This document shows, piece after piece, positions 7,537-16,812 of a DNA stretch of 35,970 nucleotides. The position numbers were made by a program, and so were the translations under genes. Under the pieces are notes generated by a model. The model did not search any database. It was not told where the DNA came from and saw nothing but the letters and a program-made list of their open reading frames with translations. Position 1 is the stretch's first letter. The number at the start of each line of letters is the position of its first letter. Origin of the DNA: Nostocales cyanobacterium (lineage in GTDB: Bacteria > Cyanobacteriota > Cyanobacteriia > Cyanobacteriales > Nostocaceae); the NCBI GenBank assembly GCA_004292695.1, contig RDXV01000032.1, positions 1 through 35,970 on the forward strand, given 5' to 3'.

Positions 7537-8943
7537 TCACTCAGATAGAGGGAAATAATTACGTAGATCATTAATTTTTGCATTTTGGTTTATCTTTGAA
7601 TATTGGCGTATGGGCGATGAAGTACCATTTTTATTCTGAAGATTCATCTCTTGCAAAATTTCCGGTTCTAATTTTAATATTAAATCATCAGTAATTTGAC
7701 AAATTCTAATTCCTTCATATCCAATTAGTGTAGACTCTTGTGGCTTTGTTGACTGTTGTTGATTTTCTGTTATATATACTGCTGCACGATTCATACCCAC
7801 TAATTCCCATTTTTGATTAAAGACTGGACTTCCTGAAGAACCATTATCTGAATCAGTTTCATAATAAAGAAAATCTTTATTAATTTTAATAATTCTATTA
7901 TTTGTTAAAACAATTTGTTTATATTCTCCTTGTGGATGTTGAATCATAATTGCTGGTTCTCCTAGTAATATATTTGGAATCCAATCAAAATCTTGAGGAT
8001 CAATATCTCTGATTTTATTTGATTTATTTAATGTTTCTTCAATTTGTTTTTGTATCTCTTGATCATCATCAATAGGGATCTGATATTTACTTAATATTTT
8101 TTGACTAATAGGAGGTGAAATAATATTTTGGTCAGAGTTAAGTTGAATAAAGCCAAATAAATTCCCAGCTTCTTTTTCAATCGGTTTACCCAATGATAGT
8201 TTTTCACTTTTTGATTGTAATTTTATCAAGGCATAATCTAATTTATTATTAGTGGCTTCAATCTTAGTTAATTGATAATTAATTTGTTCGCTCTTCCGTC
8301 CTAATGAGTCATATTCATATCCAAATTCTGCAAACATATAACTAATATATTTTAAATCAATTATATCTATAATATGATAATTTGTTAATAAATAACTACG
8401 CCCTACTAAAAACCCTGTACCAAGAGGAATCTCTTGTTTTAAATTAAAAATCCTCTTGATTTGTTCATAATTTTCTTGAATTAATTCATAATTTTCTCCG
8501 TCTTCAGCTAAATGTAATATTTTTCTCAAGTGATTTGTAGTAATAGGTTCTTGACCTGCATTTTTTAACCTCTCATTTTCATCTAGTAATAAATTTATTA
8601 ATTTATCGAAAATTTTATCTTCTTTTCTTTCAGAATTAGTTTTTAATAAAATCCTACAAACCGCCAATCCTTTTTCAATTCCTGCCTGTAAAGTAGAAAA
8701 AGGTAAATAATCACTTTCCCCTACTGCTAACATGGGTTTAGTTTCTGTCGTTGGCAAAGGTTTATTTTTGTTTAATCTTTGTTTGATTAGGTCTTTAAAA
8801 TCTTTCCAAGGTAATTCTTGTTCTTTATCCTTCCAATAAGTGTTATGATTAGGATTAGTAACTAACCCAAGAAGAGGAAATAATGGGAATCCCAGTAATG
8901 TAATTCCCTGAAAATCGTGATCGGTTAGTTGATTGGTTGTCAT
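7537..8943 (-). CDS. Trypsin-like serine protease with N-terminal unknown region
   Basis: A 468-residue protein. Residues 1-170 are an unrecognised, mainly helical region that might be an adaptor. Residues 172-420 form a trypsin-like (S1/S7-type) fold with His190 in LLTNYHII, Asp236 in KLDYALIKL and Ser370 in DNGSSGSPVF, so the catalytic triad is intact. There is no secretion signal, which points to an intracellular protease. It is packed between two genes of the opposite strand: two bases from the end of the CHAT gene and 28 bases from the start of the pentapeptide-repeat gene. Intracellular trypsin-like domains paired with CHAT proteases are known from predicted bacterial conflict/effector systems; the role here is inferred from that. 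Confidence 0.85.
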   Translation of the reverse strand: MTTNQLTDHDFQGITLLGFPLFPLLGLVTNPNHNTYWKDKEQELPWKDFKDLIKQRLNKNKPLPTTETKPMLAVGESDYLPFSTLQAGIEKGLAVCRILLKTNSERKEDKIFDKLINLLLDENERLKNAGQEPITTNHLRKILHLAEDGENYELIQENYEQIKRIFNLKQEIPLGTGFLVGRSYLLTNYHIIDIIDLKYISYMFAEFGYEYDSLGRKSEQINYQLTKIEATNNKLDYALIKLQSKSEKLSLGKPIEKEAGNLFGFIQLNSDQNIISPPISQKILSKYQIPIDDDQEIQKQIEETLNKSNKIRDIDPQDFDWIPNILLGEPAIMIQHPQGEYKQIVLTNNRIIKINKDFLYYETDSDNGSSGSPVFNQKWELVGMNRAAVYITENQQQSTKPQESTLIGYEGIRICQITDDLILKLEPEILQEMNLQNKNGTSSPIRQYSKINQNAKINDLRNYFPLSE

Positions 8944-8971
8944 CTGTGTTTACCTAAATAAATAACTTTTT

Positions 8972-11002
8972 ATGAATCAACATAAGACTAAAGATATCTT
9001 AGGCAAAAAATTTTCTCAACAATCTCTAATACAAATGTTGGACAATTCAAGAGCAGGGCAGCCTTTGTTGCCAAAAACGCTACTTGTAGTCTTAATGATA
9101 TTATTCATAACAATATCAGCTTTTTTTGTCGCTTCTCTAAGTTATATAGTAATTCTTAATATTTTAATTCCAAGTCATTATGAGAAGTCAGTATCCTTAT
9201 CTGCACTTAACTCAAATCTGGAATTAAAATCATGGATTATAGTCAGTGTTGCCTTTATTGCTATTATTTTACTAACAGTTACAACTATCCTCCAAAATAT
9301 TGCTCAAGGATTAAAAATAACAATTTTATTTTTCGGTATATTTTTTAGTTTATCTATGATCTTTAGATGGCTAGACACAACATATATCATCGTTACTCTA
9401 TTTATCAATTTAATTTGTCTTATATTATTTATAGTTAGCTTTTTATCTGTAGGTCTATTTTTTAAATTGAATTATGTGTTAAATCAAAAAAAATATCTAA
9501 TCTTTTATAATCTATTGTATTTATCAATATCTTATATTTCAATTGATGCCATTTTTAATTTAAGATTATTAGATAATCCACAAACGATATATCTGAGAGA
9601 CAAAGGTATTCTGCCTAATTATATACTACTATATATATTAGTAGGAGACACTTTATTTAGTTTATTTATATTAATTCTTAGTTATTTAGCTACCCATTAT
9701 AAAAATAATTTCAATTTTTTCCATACTTGGGCGCTAACAATCGGAACATGGGGTGGAACATCTTTTTACAATTTAGACCTCAGCAATGTTAACTTCCAAA
9801 ATTCTCAACTTCACAACACAGATTTACGAGCAAAAAAACTCTATCGTACCTGTTTTCAAGAAGTCAAAGGATTAGAAACAGCAAGAGTAGATAATCGTTA
9901 TTTAGATTTAGATATTCCCAAAGTAAAAAAACTACTAACAACTGTTGAATATTCTCAAGAATACCAAGATAAAGACTTTAGTAACTTAAACCTCAGAGGT
10001 GCTTTTTTACAAGGTGCTGATTTAAGAAACTTAAACTTTACTGATACAGACTTAACAGGTGCAGATTTAACAGATGCAAAATTACAAGGAGCAATTTTCA
10101 TCCGTACAAAAGTCATTGATGTTAACTTTACCAGAGCAGATTTGACAGGTACTTGTATTAAAGATTGGAGTTACAACCATGAAACTGACTTTACAGAAGT
10201 CAAATGTCAATATTATTATCGAGATATCAACTATGAAGGTAAACCAATCAATAAATATCCTGGACATAAAAATTTTGAAGAAAGAGAATTTGAATCCCTA
10301 TATCAAGATGTAGAAGAAGTAATTGAATTAATTTTTAAAGAAGGAGAAAATTGGCAAACAACCCTATTTAGCATCAAAAAATTACAATTTGAAGATGAAA
10401 ATTTAGGTATAGAATTAAAAGGTTTAGAAAAAAAGGGAGATTACTGGGTTGTCAAAGTTACCTATAATCCTCAATACCTGAAACCAGAAGTTGAAAAAAT
10501 TCTCAATAACACAATAGATGAACTAAAATTACAATTAGCAGATAAAGCTCAAGAATTTAAACAATTAGAACAACGTATTGACAAATTAGTAGATATTTCT
10601 CATCATCAAGCTGAAGCTATAAAAACATTGAGTAAAAAATTTGGTAATAGCTTCTTAATTGTAGGTAGTAAAATTACTAATTTAGCCGGAAAAGGCAATA
10701 TTGAATATCAAGAAGCATCCGCACAAATTCGTAATTTAATGACAAGTACAGATACTGCTGATCAAAATCATGATCTTGTTCAAAAACTCCTATCTGAACT
10801 AAAAAACGAAGGAGTAGTTGCCCCCACAACCCAAACACAAGTAGAATTAATTCAGGAAATAATTATTACAGAAGCAAATCAAAAAACCGACTTTAAACAA
10901 GCACTCCTAGAAAACCAAGAGAATATTCTCAATATGATTACAGAATCAACAGTTAAAAAAGCCATAGAAAACGCCATTAACAGTTTATCTACATCAGATT
11001 AA
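8972..11002 (+). CDS. Membrane pentapeptide-repeat protein with coiled-coil C terminus
   Basis: A 676-residue protein. Five or six membrane segments span about residues 36-240. Pentapeptide repeats of the A(D/N)LXX type follow at about 263-300 and 333-395 (LRGAFLQGADLRNLNFTD), giving a right-handed beta-helix. Then come an alpha/beta domain (about 440-505), a coiled coil (about 508-555), the motif NSFLIVGSKITNLAGKGNI at 559-577 and a helical tail. That motif matches the C-terminal tail of the CHAT protein. The architecture suggests a membrane-anchored scaffold or sensor. The 306-aa gene starts 25 bases downstream, so they form an operon; the divergent protease begins 28 bases upstream. A later start at Met22 (9035) is possible. 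The membrane-coding part is notably A+T-rich. Confidence 0.85.
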   Translation: MNQHKTKDILGKKFSQQSLIQMLDNSRAGQPLLPKTLLVVLMILFITISAFFVASLSYIVILNILIPSHYEKSVSLSALNSNLELKSWIIVSVAFIAIILLTVTTILQNIAQGLKITILFFGIFFSLSMIFRWLDTTYIIVTLFINLICLILFIVSFLSVGLFFKLNYVLNQKKYLIFYNLLYLSISYISIDAIFNLRLLDNPQTIYLRDKGILPNYILLYILVGDTLFSLFILILSYLATHYKNNFNFFHTWALTIGTWGGTSFYNLDLSNVNFQNSQLHNTDLRAKKLYRTCFQEVKGLETARVDNRYLDLDIPKVKKLLTTVEYSQEYQDKDFSNLNLRGAFLQGADLRNLNFTDTDLTGADLTDAKLQGAIFIRTKVIDVNFTRADLTGTCIKDWSYNHETDFTEVKCQYYYRDINYEGKPINKYPGHKNFEEREFESLYQDVEEVIELIFKEGENWQTTLFSIKKLQFEDENLGIELKGLEKKGDYWVVKVTYNPQYLKPEVEKILNNTIDELKLQLADKAQEFKQLEQRIDKLVDISHHQAEAIKTLSKKFGNSFLIVGSKITNLAGKGNIEYQEASAQIRNLMTSTDTADQNHDLVQKLLSELKNEGVVAPTTQTQVELIQEIIITEANQKTDFKQALLENQENILNMITESTVKKAIENAINSLSTSD

Positions 11003-11027
11003 TTAACTAAACCAGGAAGATAAAAGC

Positions 11028-11948
11028 ATGAATAATGAAATTATCAAACCCAATTTATCAGAAAACAATCAACTTCTATCTGAACTACTTCAAGAAGTAA
11101 AAACATGGGAAGGAACATTATCAGGAGGGCAAAAACTAGGAATAAATGCCGAAAAAATAGATGGTTTATTTCATACTAAAGTGAGTTTTGGTAATCCTAA
11201 AAACCAACTAATTAAACTTACAGAGAATACATTTAAGGATATAGGTATTGAACTCAACAGCATCTATAAACAACAGATGCAGCAGCAATTTGACTTTTAT
11301 TATCTCACTCTCACCGTTGATTTACGTCCAGAAAGAGGAACAAAATTTTGGCGCTTAACCTGTGAACTAGATTTTAGTCTTAACAGTGACAGCGAACCAA
11401 TTATTACTAACTTATTTCCTACCCAAAAATGGCAATCAGTCATGAATTTTGGCTTAGGTATGAATGTAGGATTAAATGGTAACTTAGACTGGAATATAGG
11501 TATAGATTCCTCTCATTTAGCAGACATATTAAAATCTATCCCAGAAGATATTCAAGCCAATATCAACAGTAAAAACAACTTCCAAGGATTCCTAGCAATT
11601 CCTGGCTATAAATATAATCTTGGACATACTGAAATATTAACAACAGGTGAAGGTAATTCTACCTGTTACTGGCAAATTCAAGATCCCAAATTACAGGAAA
11701 TGGGTACAGCAAAATTTGGAATTATCTTTAAATTACCCAAAGGTACTCAATCAGTCACATTACAAGGTACAGTTTGGGTTGAACCTGATATGAATTGGTT
11801 AACAGCGGATATTCGGGATGTTTTCGCCAATTTATCGGCAAATTTTCAACAGCTATTAAAGCAAAAAAATCAAACAGCAAAACAATTTGCACAGGGTGAT
11901 GTAGAGAAATGGGAGCTAAATTTGCTCCCACTAAAAAACTATTCTTAA
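11028..11948 (+). CDS. Hypothetical protein (306 aa), partner of the pentapeptide-repeat gene
   Basis: A 306-residue soluble protein without signal or membrane segments and with no recognised family. The N-terminal 40 residues are helical. The rest looks beta-rich, with alternating segments such as FYYLTLTVDLRPERG and SVTLQGTVWVEPDMNWL. A ribosome binding site (AGGAAG) precedes the ATG, 25 bases after the pentapeptide-repeat stop, so cotranscription is very likely. A hairpin with a 7-bp stem (TGGGAGC...GCTCCCA, 11910-11930) lies inside its last codons. The function is unknown; a role tied to the membrane protein is inferred from the operon. Confidence 0.8.
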   Translation: MNNEIIKPNLSENNQLLSELLQEVKTWEGTLSGGQKLGINAEKIDGLFHTKVSFGNPKNQLIKLTENTFKDIGIELNSIYKQQMQQQFDFYYLTLTVDLRPERGTKFWRLTCELDFSLNSDSEPIITNLFPTQKWQSVMNFGLGMNVGLNGNLDWNIGIDSSHLADILKSIPEDIQANINSKNNFQGFLAIPGYKYNLGHTEILTTGEGNSTCYWQIQDPKLQEMGTAKFGIIFKLPKGTQSVTLQGTVWVEPDMNWLTADIRDVFANLSANFQQLLKQKNQTAKQFAQGDVEKWELNLLPLKNYS

Positions 11949-12056
11949 TATTGACATCGAAATGCCGTGAAGGTTGGCTGATTCACACTCAAATCTTTCT
12001 GTATAATGAAGAGGTAAAAACTGGATTTCCAACCACAAAGAATATTAATGAGGTTC

Positions 12057-12251
12057 TTATTTAAACCGAGAACGTTGTTGACGACGTTGCTTATGTCTAG
12101 CTATTGCTTTCCGCTTCTCTTTTTCTAAAGGTGTTTCAAAATGGCGATTTTTACGCATATCTTGAAAAATTCCAGCTTTTGATACTTCACGCTTAAATCT
12201 TCTTAAAGCTGATTCTATGCCTTCATTTTCACCTAAAACTACTTGTGTCAT
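12057..12251 (-). CDS. rpsU: 30S ribosomal protein S21
   Basis: A 64-residue, strongly basic protein with the S21 hallmark [16 protein letters not shown] and a basic tail ([13 protein letters not shown]). S21 binds the 30S platform near the 3' end of 16S rRNA and helps initiation. It lies 120 bases downstream of an RRM protein gene on the same strand. The rbpA-rpsU pairing is a known, cold-responsive arrangement in Anabaena. The intergenic space holds a long imperfect hairpin, and a strong Shine-Dalgarno precedes the start. Confidence 0.97.
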   Translation of the reverse strand: MTQVVLGENEGIESALRRFKREVSKAGIFQDMRKNRHFETPLEKEKRKAIARHKQRRQQRSRFK

Positions 12252-12257
12252 TCCTAT

Positions 12258-12265
12258 TCCTCCTT
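12258..12265 (-). promoter_or_regulatory. Strong Shine-Dalgarno of rpsU
   Basis: On the minus strand AAGGAGGA stands six bases before the rpsU ATG, an unusually complete match to the anti-Shine-Dalgarno compared with most genes in this window. Confidence 0.85.
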
Positions 12266-12286
12266 AGACGGTTTCATACTTGTAAA

Positions 12287-12341
12287 CTAGAGTAAAACAT
12301 CAACAGGTATAACATTTAGTTATATCTGCTGAATACTCTAG
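12287..12341 (-). promoter_or_regulatory. Long imperfect hairpin between rbpA and rpsU
   Basis: Outer arms CTAGAGTA / TACTCTAG pair perfectly (8 bp). A middle stem CAGCAG / CTGTTG (minus-strand sense) includes one G-U pair, and the inner stem TATAAC / GTTATA closes a five-base loop. The G-U pair is legal only in the minus-strand transcript, the direction of rbpA-rpsU. No T-run follows, so it may be a processing or stability element rather than an intrinsic terminator. Confidence 0.6.
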
Positions 12342-12371
12342 ATTTAATATTTATTTTGTTTGAGAACAGGA

Positions 12372-12677
12372 TTAATAACGGCGATTGCCACGATTATTTC
12401 CCCAGCTACCACCACCACCACGATTTCCTCTCTCTTCACGGGGTTTTGCTTTATTTACTCTTAGATCCCTCCCCATCCATTCCGCACCATCTAGTGCTTC
12501 AATAGCTGCTGCTTCTTGATCTTCAGATTCCATTTCCACAAAACCGAAACCACGTGGGCGGCCTGTTTCCCTATCAGTTGGTAACTGTACACGGCTGACT
12601 GTACCATAATCAGAAAAAACTGCTTTTAGTTCTTCTTCGGTGACTTGATAGGATAAATTTCCAACGTAAATCGACAT
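12372..12677 (-). CDS. rbpA: RRM RNA-binding protein (cyanobacterial Rbp type)
   Basis: A protein of about 101 residues with one RNA recognition motif and a short glycine-rich tail (GNRGGGGSWGNNRGNRRY). RNP2 is IYVGNL (residues 3-8) and RNP1 is RGFGFVEM (42-49). Proteins of this kind are cold-induced RNA-binding proteins of filamentous cyanobacteria. A start at 12695 is open, but the ATG at 12677 (MSIYVGNL) fits the family and leaves a 6-bp-stem hairpin (12685-12699) in the leader. The downstream neighbour rpsU supports the RbpA group. The exact paralogue number is not assignable. Confidence 0.92.
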   Translation of the reverse strand: MSIYVGNLSYQVTEEELKAVFSDYGTVSRVQLPTDRETGRPRGFGFVEMESEDQEAAAIEALDGAEWMGRDLRVNKAKPREERGNRGGGGSWGNNRGNRRY

Positions 12678-12684
12678 AAACGGA

Positions 12685-12699
12685 TGGTTTTCCAAACCA
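12685..12699 (-). promoter_or_regulatory. Hairpin just upstream of the rbpA start
   Basis: TGGTTT-GGA-AAACCA (minus-strand sense) forms a perfect 6-bp stem with a 3-base loop ending eight bases before the ATG at 12677. It could mask or position the initiation region in the long leader. Confidence 0.45.
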
Positions 12700-12785
12700 G
12701 ATTGTGTAGAGTGTTATATCCGGGCAAGCGCATTTAAAGTAACTTAAAACGAACTACTCAACCGAAGATAATCCTTATATTGGCG

Positions 12786-12791
12786 AGTATA
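12786..12791 (-). promoter_or_regulatory. Candidate -10 box for rbpA
   Basis: TATACT (minus-strand sense) about 110 bases upstream of the rbpA ATG would give a leader of about 100 bases, as expected for a cold-regulated gene. No convincing -35 box is seen at standard spacing. Confidence 0.35.
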
Positions 12792-12858
12792 GCACAGTCA
12801 GGGAGGATAAACTCATAACGAGTAACATTTTGTGAAAAAACTCTCTTTTGCCTACACC

Positions 12859-13722
12859 CTACTTTTGACTAGCTGCAAATTCTTCTAAAGCCTGTTCTGC
12901 TTGCTGACACAACATCTCATGATCTTGAGAACTGCTGGCCAGTAAACCACCCCACTGATTTACGTCACCAGTGTTGTACTGTAGCGGGCTGCCATCAAAA
13001 TGAGTAAATTTACCACCTGCTTCTATTAAAATTAACTCAGGTGCTGCCATATCCCAATCCTTGGGTGCTGATTTCCCAGATAAAGAAATATAAATATCTG
13101 CCTGTTGTTCAACTATGGTTGTTACCTTACAACCTACACTACCAATAGATTTTTGATTTTGACAGGGTAGACTTTTGAGCAAGTATTCTAATCTTTCATT
13201 ACGGTGAGAACGACTCACCACCAAAGTTAAATCTTTTACAGGTTTATTTTTTGCTACCTGCAAGGGTTGAGAGTCACCATTGACAGTTGCCACAAAAGTA
13301 CCACCACCCTTAGTGGCATAATATAACTTCTCTGCTTCGGGAATTGCTACCACCGCTAAGATTGGTCTGGTATCTTGCACTAAAGCGATATGAATGGCAT
13401 ATTCCCCAGTTTTTTCAATAAAATCTCTTGTTCCATCTAAAGGATCAATGATCCAAACCAATTTAGCTGGATTTCTACCATGTTTAGATTGATATGTTTC
13501 CTCACAGACATAACCAAAATCTTGATCACCAAAGTTAGAATTAAGATGAAATAGTATATACTCGCTCACAGCTTTATCAGCAACTGTGACTGGTTCATTT
13601 TGCTTATATTCTATATTTAAGTGGGAATTATCAGCTTTTCCTTGATAGTAGGAGCGTAATAACTGAGATGCACCCCAACCTACTTGGCGAGTAACTTTTA
13701 ATACTTCTTGTAAATCTGGCAT
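12859..13722 (-). CDS. cysQ: Inositol monophosphatase-family phosphatase, CysQ-like 3'(2'),5'-bisphosphate nucleotidase
   Basis: A 287-residue cytoplasmic phosphatase of the lithium-sensitive, Mg-dependent family. Metal-binding motifs are intact: Glu74-Glu75 in VCEET, WIIDPLDGTRDF at 90-101, and Asp224 in DWDMAAPELIL. The DPLDGTRDF form with FI after it is typical of CysQ-like enzymes, which hydrolyse 3'-phosphoadenosine 5'-phosphate left over from sulfate assimilation. An inositol monophosphatase role cannot be excluded from sequence alone. It is followed upstream by ilvC on the same strand across a 138-base gap that holds a palindrome. Confidence 0.88.
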   Translation of the reverse strand: MPDLQEVLKVTRQVGWGASQLLRSYYQGKADNSHLNIEYKQNEPVTVADKAVSEYILFHLNSNFGDQDFGYVCEETYQSKHGRNPAKLVWIIDPLDGTRDFIEKTGEYAIHIALVQDTRPILAVVAIPEAEKLYYATKGGGTFVATVNGDSQPLQVAKNKPVKDLTLVVSRSHRNERLEYLLKSLPCQNQKSIGSVGCKVTTIVEQQADIYISLSGKSAPKDWDMAAPELILIEAGGKFTHFDGSPLQYNTGDVNQWGGLLASSSQDHEMLCQQAEQALEEFAASQK

Positions 13723-13780
13723 TTGATTAATTTGATTATTTAATTTCTACAAACTAAATATATTTTTGGATTCGCAAATA

Positions 13781-13801
13781 GGGTGGACAAAATGCCCACC
13801 C
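13781..13801. repeat. Near-perfect palindrome GGGTGGACA-AAA-TGCCCACCC
   Basis: Nine-base arms with one mismatch and a 3-base loop lie between cysQ and ilvC. In design (a loop of three identical bases flanked by CA/TG) it resembles the palindrome at 6249-6265 and is probably a member of a dispersed family. Confidence 0.5.
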
Positions 13802-13860
13802 CACAACACTTTCTAATTTTTACCCCTATATTATGGCTAGAAAGTGTCTAGTGTTAATGT

Positions 13861-14871
<1,011 letters not shown>

Positions 14872-14923
14872 TCAAAATAGTTGTTAAGAAATTTGCAGAT
14901 TTATGATTGTATCGTAAATTGGG

Positions 14924-14954
14924 CATTAGTCATTAGTCATTAGTCATTAGTCAT
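14924..14954. repeat. Heptamer tandem repeat (CATTAGT)x4
   Basis: Four perfect copies of CATTAGT plus a partial fifth lie between ilvC and the NADH dehydrogenase gene. Heptamer short tandem repeats (STRRs) are characteristic of filamentous heterocystous cyanobacteria. Confidence 0.9.
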
Positions 14955-14994
14955 GGGGCATTGGTAAAAATCTTCTCCCCCTCACCCACTCTCC

Positions 14995-15041
14995 CCCTGT
15001 TCCCTGTTCCCTGTTCCCTGTTCCCTGTTCCCTGTTCCCTG
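14995..15041. repeat. Heptamer tandem repeat (CCCTGTT)x6
   Basis: Six perfect copies of CCCTGTT followed by a partial CCCTG. It is a second STRR within 100 bases of the CATTAGT array. The short open frame that crosses it is a by-product of the repeat. Confidence 0.92.
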
Positions 15042-15153
15042 CTACTTAATAATTTTTACCAAAAGTTTATAATTAACAGAAAAATTTGTGACAATTTTGA
15101 TACAAAAATGTTAAGAATAGTTACAGCACCTGTAGTACGAGGAAACATTTCTT

Positions 15154-16512
15154 ATGGTTGATTTACATGACAATAAACCACCCCATCAAGTAGTTATCGT
15201 TGGTGGGGGTTTTGGTGGACTATATGCAGCTAAGGCTCTATCTAAGGCTAATGTGAATGTGACGCTGATAGATAAGCGGAATTTCCACTTATTTCAACCT
15301 CTGTTGTACCAAGTAGCTACAGGTGCTTTGTCTCCTGCGGATATTTCTTCACCCCTGCGCTCTGTTCTCAGTAAGAGTAAAAATACTAAAGTTTTGTTGG
15401 GTGAGGTCAATGACATCAATACCACAGAACAAAATGTGATTGTAGGTGATGAAACTGTACCTTATGATACTCTGATTGTGGCCACTGGTGCAAAGCATTC
15501 TTACTTTGGTAAAGATAACTGGGAAGAATTCGCACCCGGTTTGAAGACTGTAGAAGATGCCTTAGAAATGCGTCGGCGGATTTTTATGGCGTTTGAAGCA
15601 GCAGAGAAAGAAAGTGATCCGGCTAAACGTCGAGCTTTGTTAACCTTTGTGGTGGTTGGTGGTGGTCCGACAGGGGTAGAATTAGCTGGGGCGATCGCCG
15701 AATTAGCTGGTAAGACCTTAAAAGAAGATTTCCGCAACATAGACACTTCCGAAACTAAGGTTTTACTGTTAGAAGGTATGGACAGAGTTCTACCACCCTT
15801 TGCACCAGAATTATCCCAAGAAGCACAAGCATCTTTAGAGGCTTTGGGTGTGGATGTGCAGACAAAAACCCTTGTTACCAATATTGAAAATGATATTGTT
15901 ACCATGAAGCAAGGTGAAGAAGTCAAAACCTTAGCTTCTAAAACCGTATTGTGGGCGGCTGGTGTGAAAGCCTCTGCAATGGGTAAAGTATTAATGGAAA
16001 AGACTGGAGCAGAATGTGATCGCGCTGGCCGTGTGATCGTTGAACCAGACCTAAGTATTAAAGGACACTCTAATATTTTTGTCGTAGGAGACTTAGCGAA
16101 TTTTGCCCATCAGAACGGTAAACCCTTACCTGGTGTTGCACCAGTAGCGATGCAAGAAGGGGAATATGTCGCTAAACTCATCCAAAAACGCCTTAAAGGT
16201 GAAACCCTACCACAATTTAACTATGTGGATAGAGGCAGTTTAGCAATGATTGGTCAACACGCTGCCGTTGTAGACTTAGGCTTTATCAAACTCAAAGGTT
16301 TCCTAGCTTGGTTCTTCTGGTTATTTATTCACATCTACTTCCTGATTGAATTTGATAACAAGCTAGTTGTGATGATTCAATGGGTATGGAGTTATTTTAC
16401 CCGCAATCGTGGCGCGAGATTAATTACCGGTAAAGACACCCTCAAACCTACACAAGTGGAAAATAAAGCACACTATCAAGCTGTGAACTCAAGGCAACCA
16501 TTGAACGTGTAA
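15154..16512 (+). CDS. ndh: Type II NAD(P)H dehydrogenase (NDH-2)
   Basis: A 452-residue flavoprotein that oxidises NAD(P)H and reduces quinone without pumping protons. An FAD-binding GGGFGG lies at residues 17-22. A second dinucleotide motif VVVGGGPTGVELAG lies near 167-179, and the FAD-contacting NIFVVGDLANF near 308-318. The C terminus carries aromatic, hydrophobic segments (LAWFFWLFIHIYFL) that should anchor it to the membrane. A GAGG ribosome binding site precedes the ATG. Cyanobacteria usually hold several ndb paralogues; which one this is cannot be decided. A two-hairpin repeat follows the stop. Confidence 0.93.
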   Translation: MVDLHDNKPPHQVVIVGGGFGGLYAAKALSKANVNVTLIDKRNFHLFQPLLYQVATGALSPADISSPLRSVLSKSKNTKVLLGEVNDINTTEQNVIVGDETVPYDTLIVATGAKHSYFGKDNWEEFAPGLKTVEDALEMRRRIFMAFEAAEKESDPAKRRALLTFVVVGGGPTGVELAGAIAELAGKTLKEDFRNIDTSETKVLLLEGMDRVLPPFAPELSQEAQASLEALGVDVQTKTLVTNIENDIVTMKQGEEVKTLASKTVLWAAGVKASAMGKVLMEKTGAECDRAGRVIVEPDLSIKGHSNIFVVGDLANFAHQNGKPLPGVAPVAMQEGEYVAKLIQKRLKGETLPQFNYVDRGSLAMIGQHAAVVDLGFIKLKGFLAWFFWLFIHIYFLIEFDNKLVVMIQWVWSYFTRNRGARLITGKDTLKPTQVENKAHYQAVNSRQPLNV

Positions 16513-16533
16513 CTTTCTAGTTACTTCTCGTTT

Positions 16534-16576
16534 CTCGTTCCCAGTCTCTGACTGGGAATGTCATCAGGAGTAACTG
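16534..16576 (+). repeat. Two-hairpin REP-like element, copy A
   Basis: CTCGTTCCCAGTC-TCT-GACTGGGAATG forms a 9-bp perfect stem (16538-16546 with 16550-16558, extendable by a wobble and a C-G pair). It is followed by a degenerate second palindrome (GGAG...CTCC). Same orientation as copies B and D. The remaining bases up to 16812 hold no recognised gene and should contain the promoter of the next gene. Confidence 0.8.
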
Positions 16577-16812
16577 CCTCCAAAAATTGAGAAAACTTTA
16601 AAATAACTTTAACAACATAAAATCTGTAGATATTGCACTGCTATCTGTATATGAGTTAACATCATTAACTGGATAAGCTACCTGAGCGAAATAAGTTAGT
16701 CAATAAAAAATCAAACCAACAAAATAGTTATTTATCCGGTACATCCAAACAAAATTAGCTTATTCAGTCTTGATAGTATATATGTTAATTTCATATCACA
16801 GAGGTACAATAT

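Noticed and set aside
14924-15041. Possible CRISPR-like array
   Set aside because: The repeats are contiguous heptamers with no spacers, so they are short tandem repeats.
14961-15161. 66-aa open frame on the plus strand
   Set aside because: Its N-terminal half is a direct translation of the CCCTGTT repeat (repeating SLFPVP), and it ends inside the NADH dehydrogenase start region.
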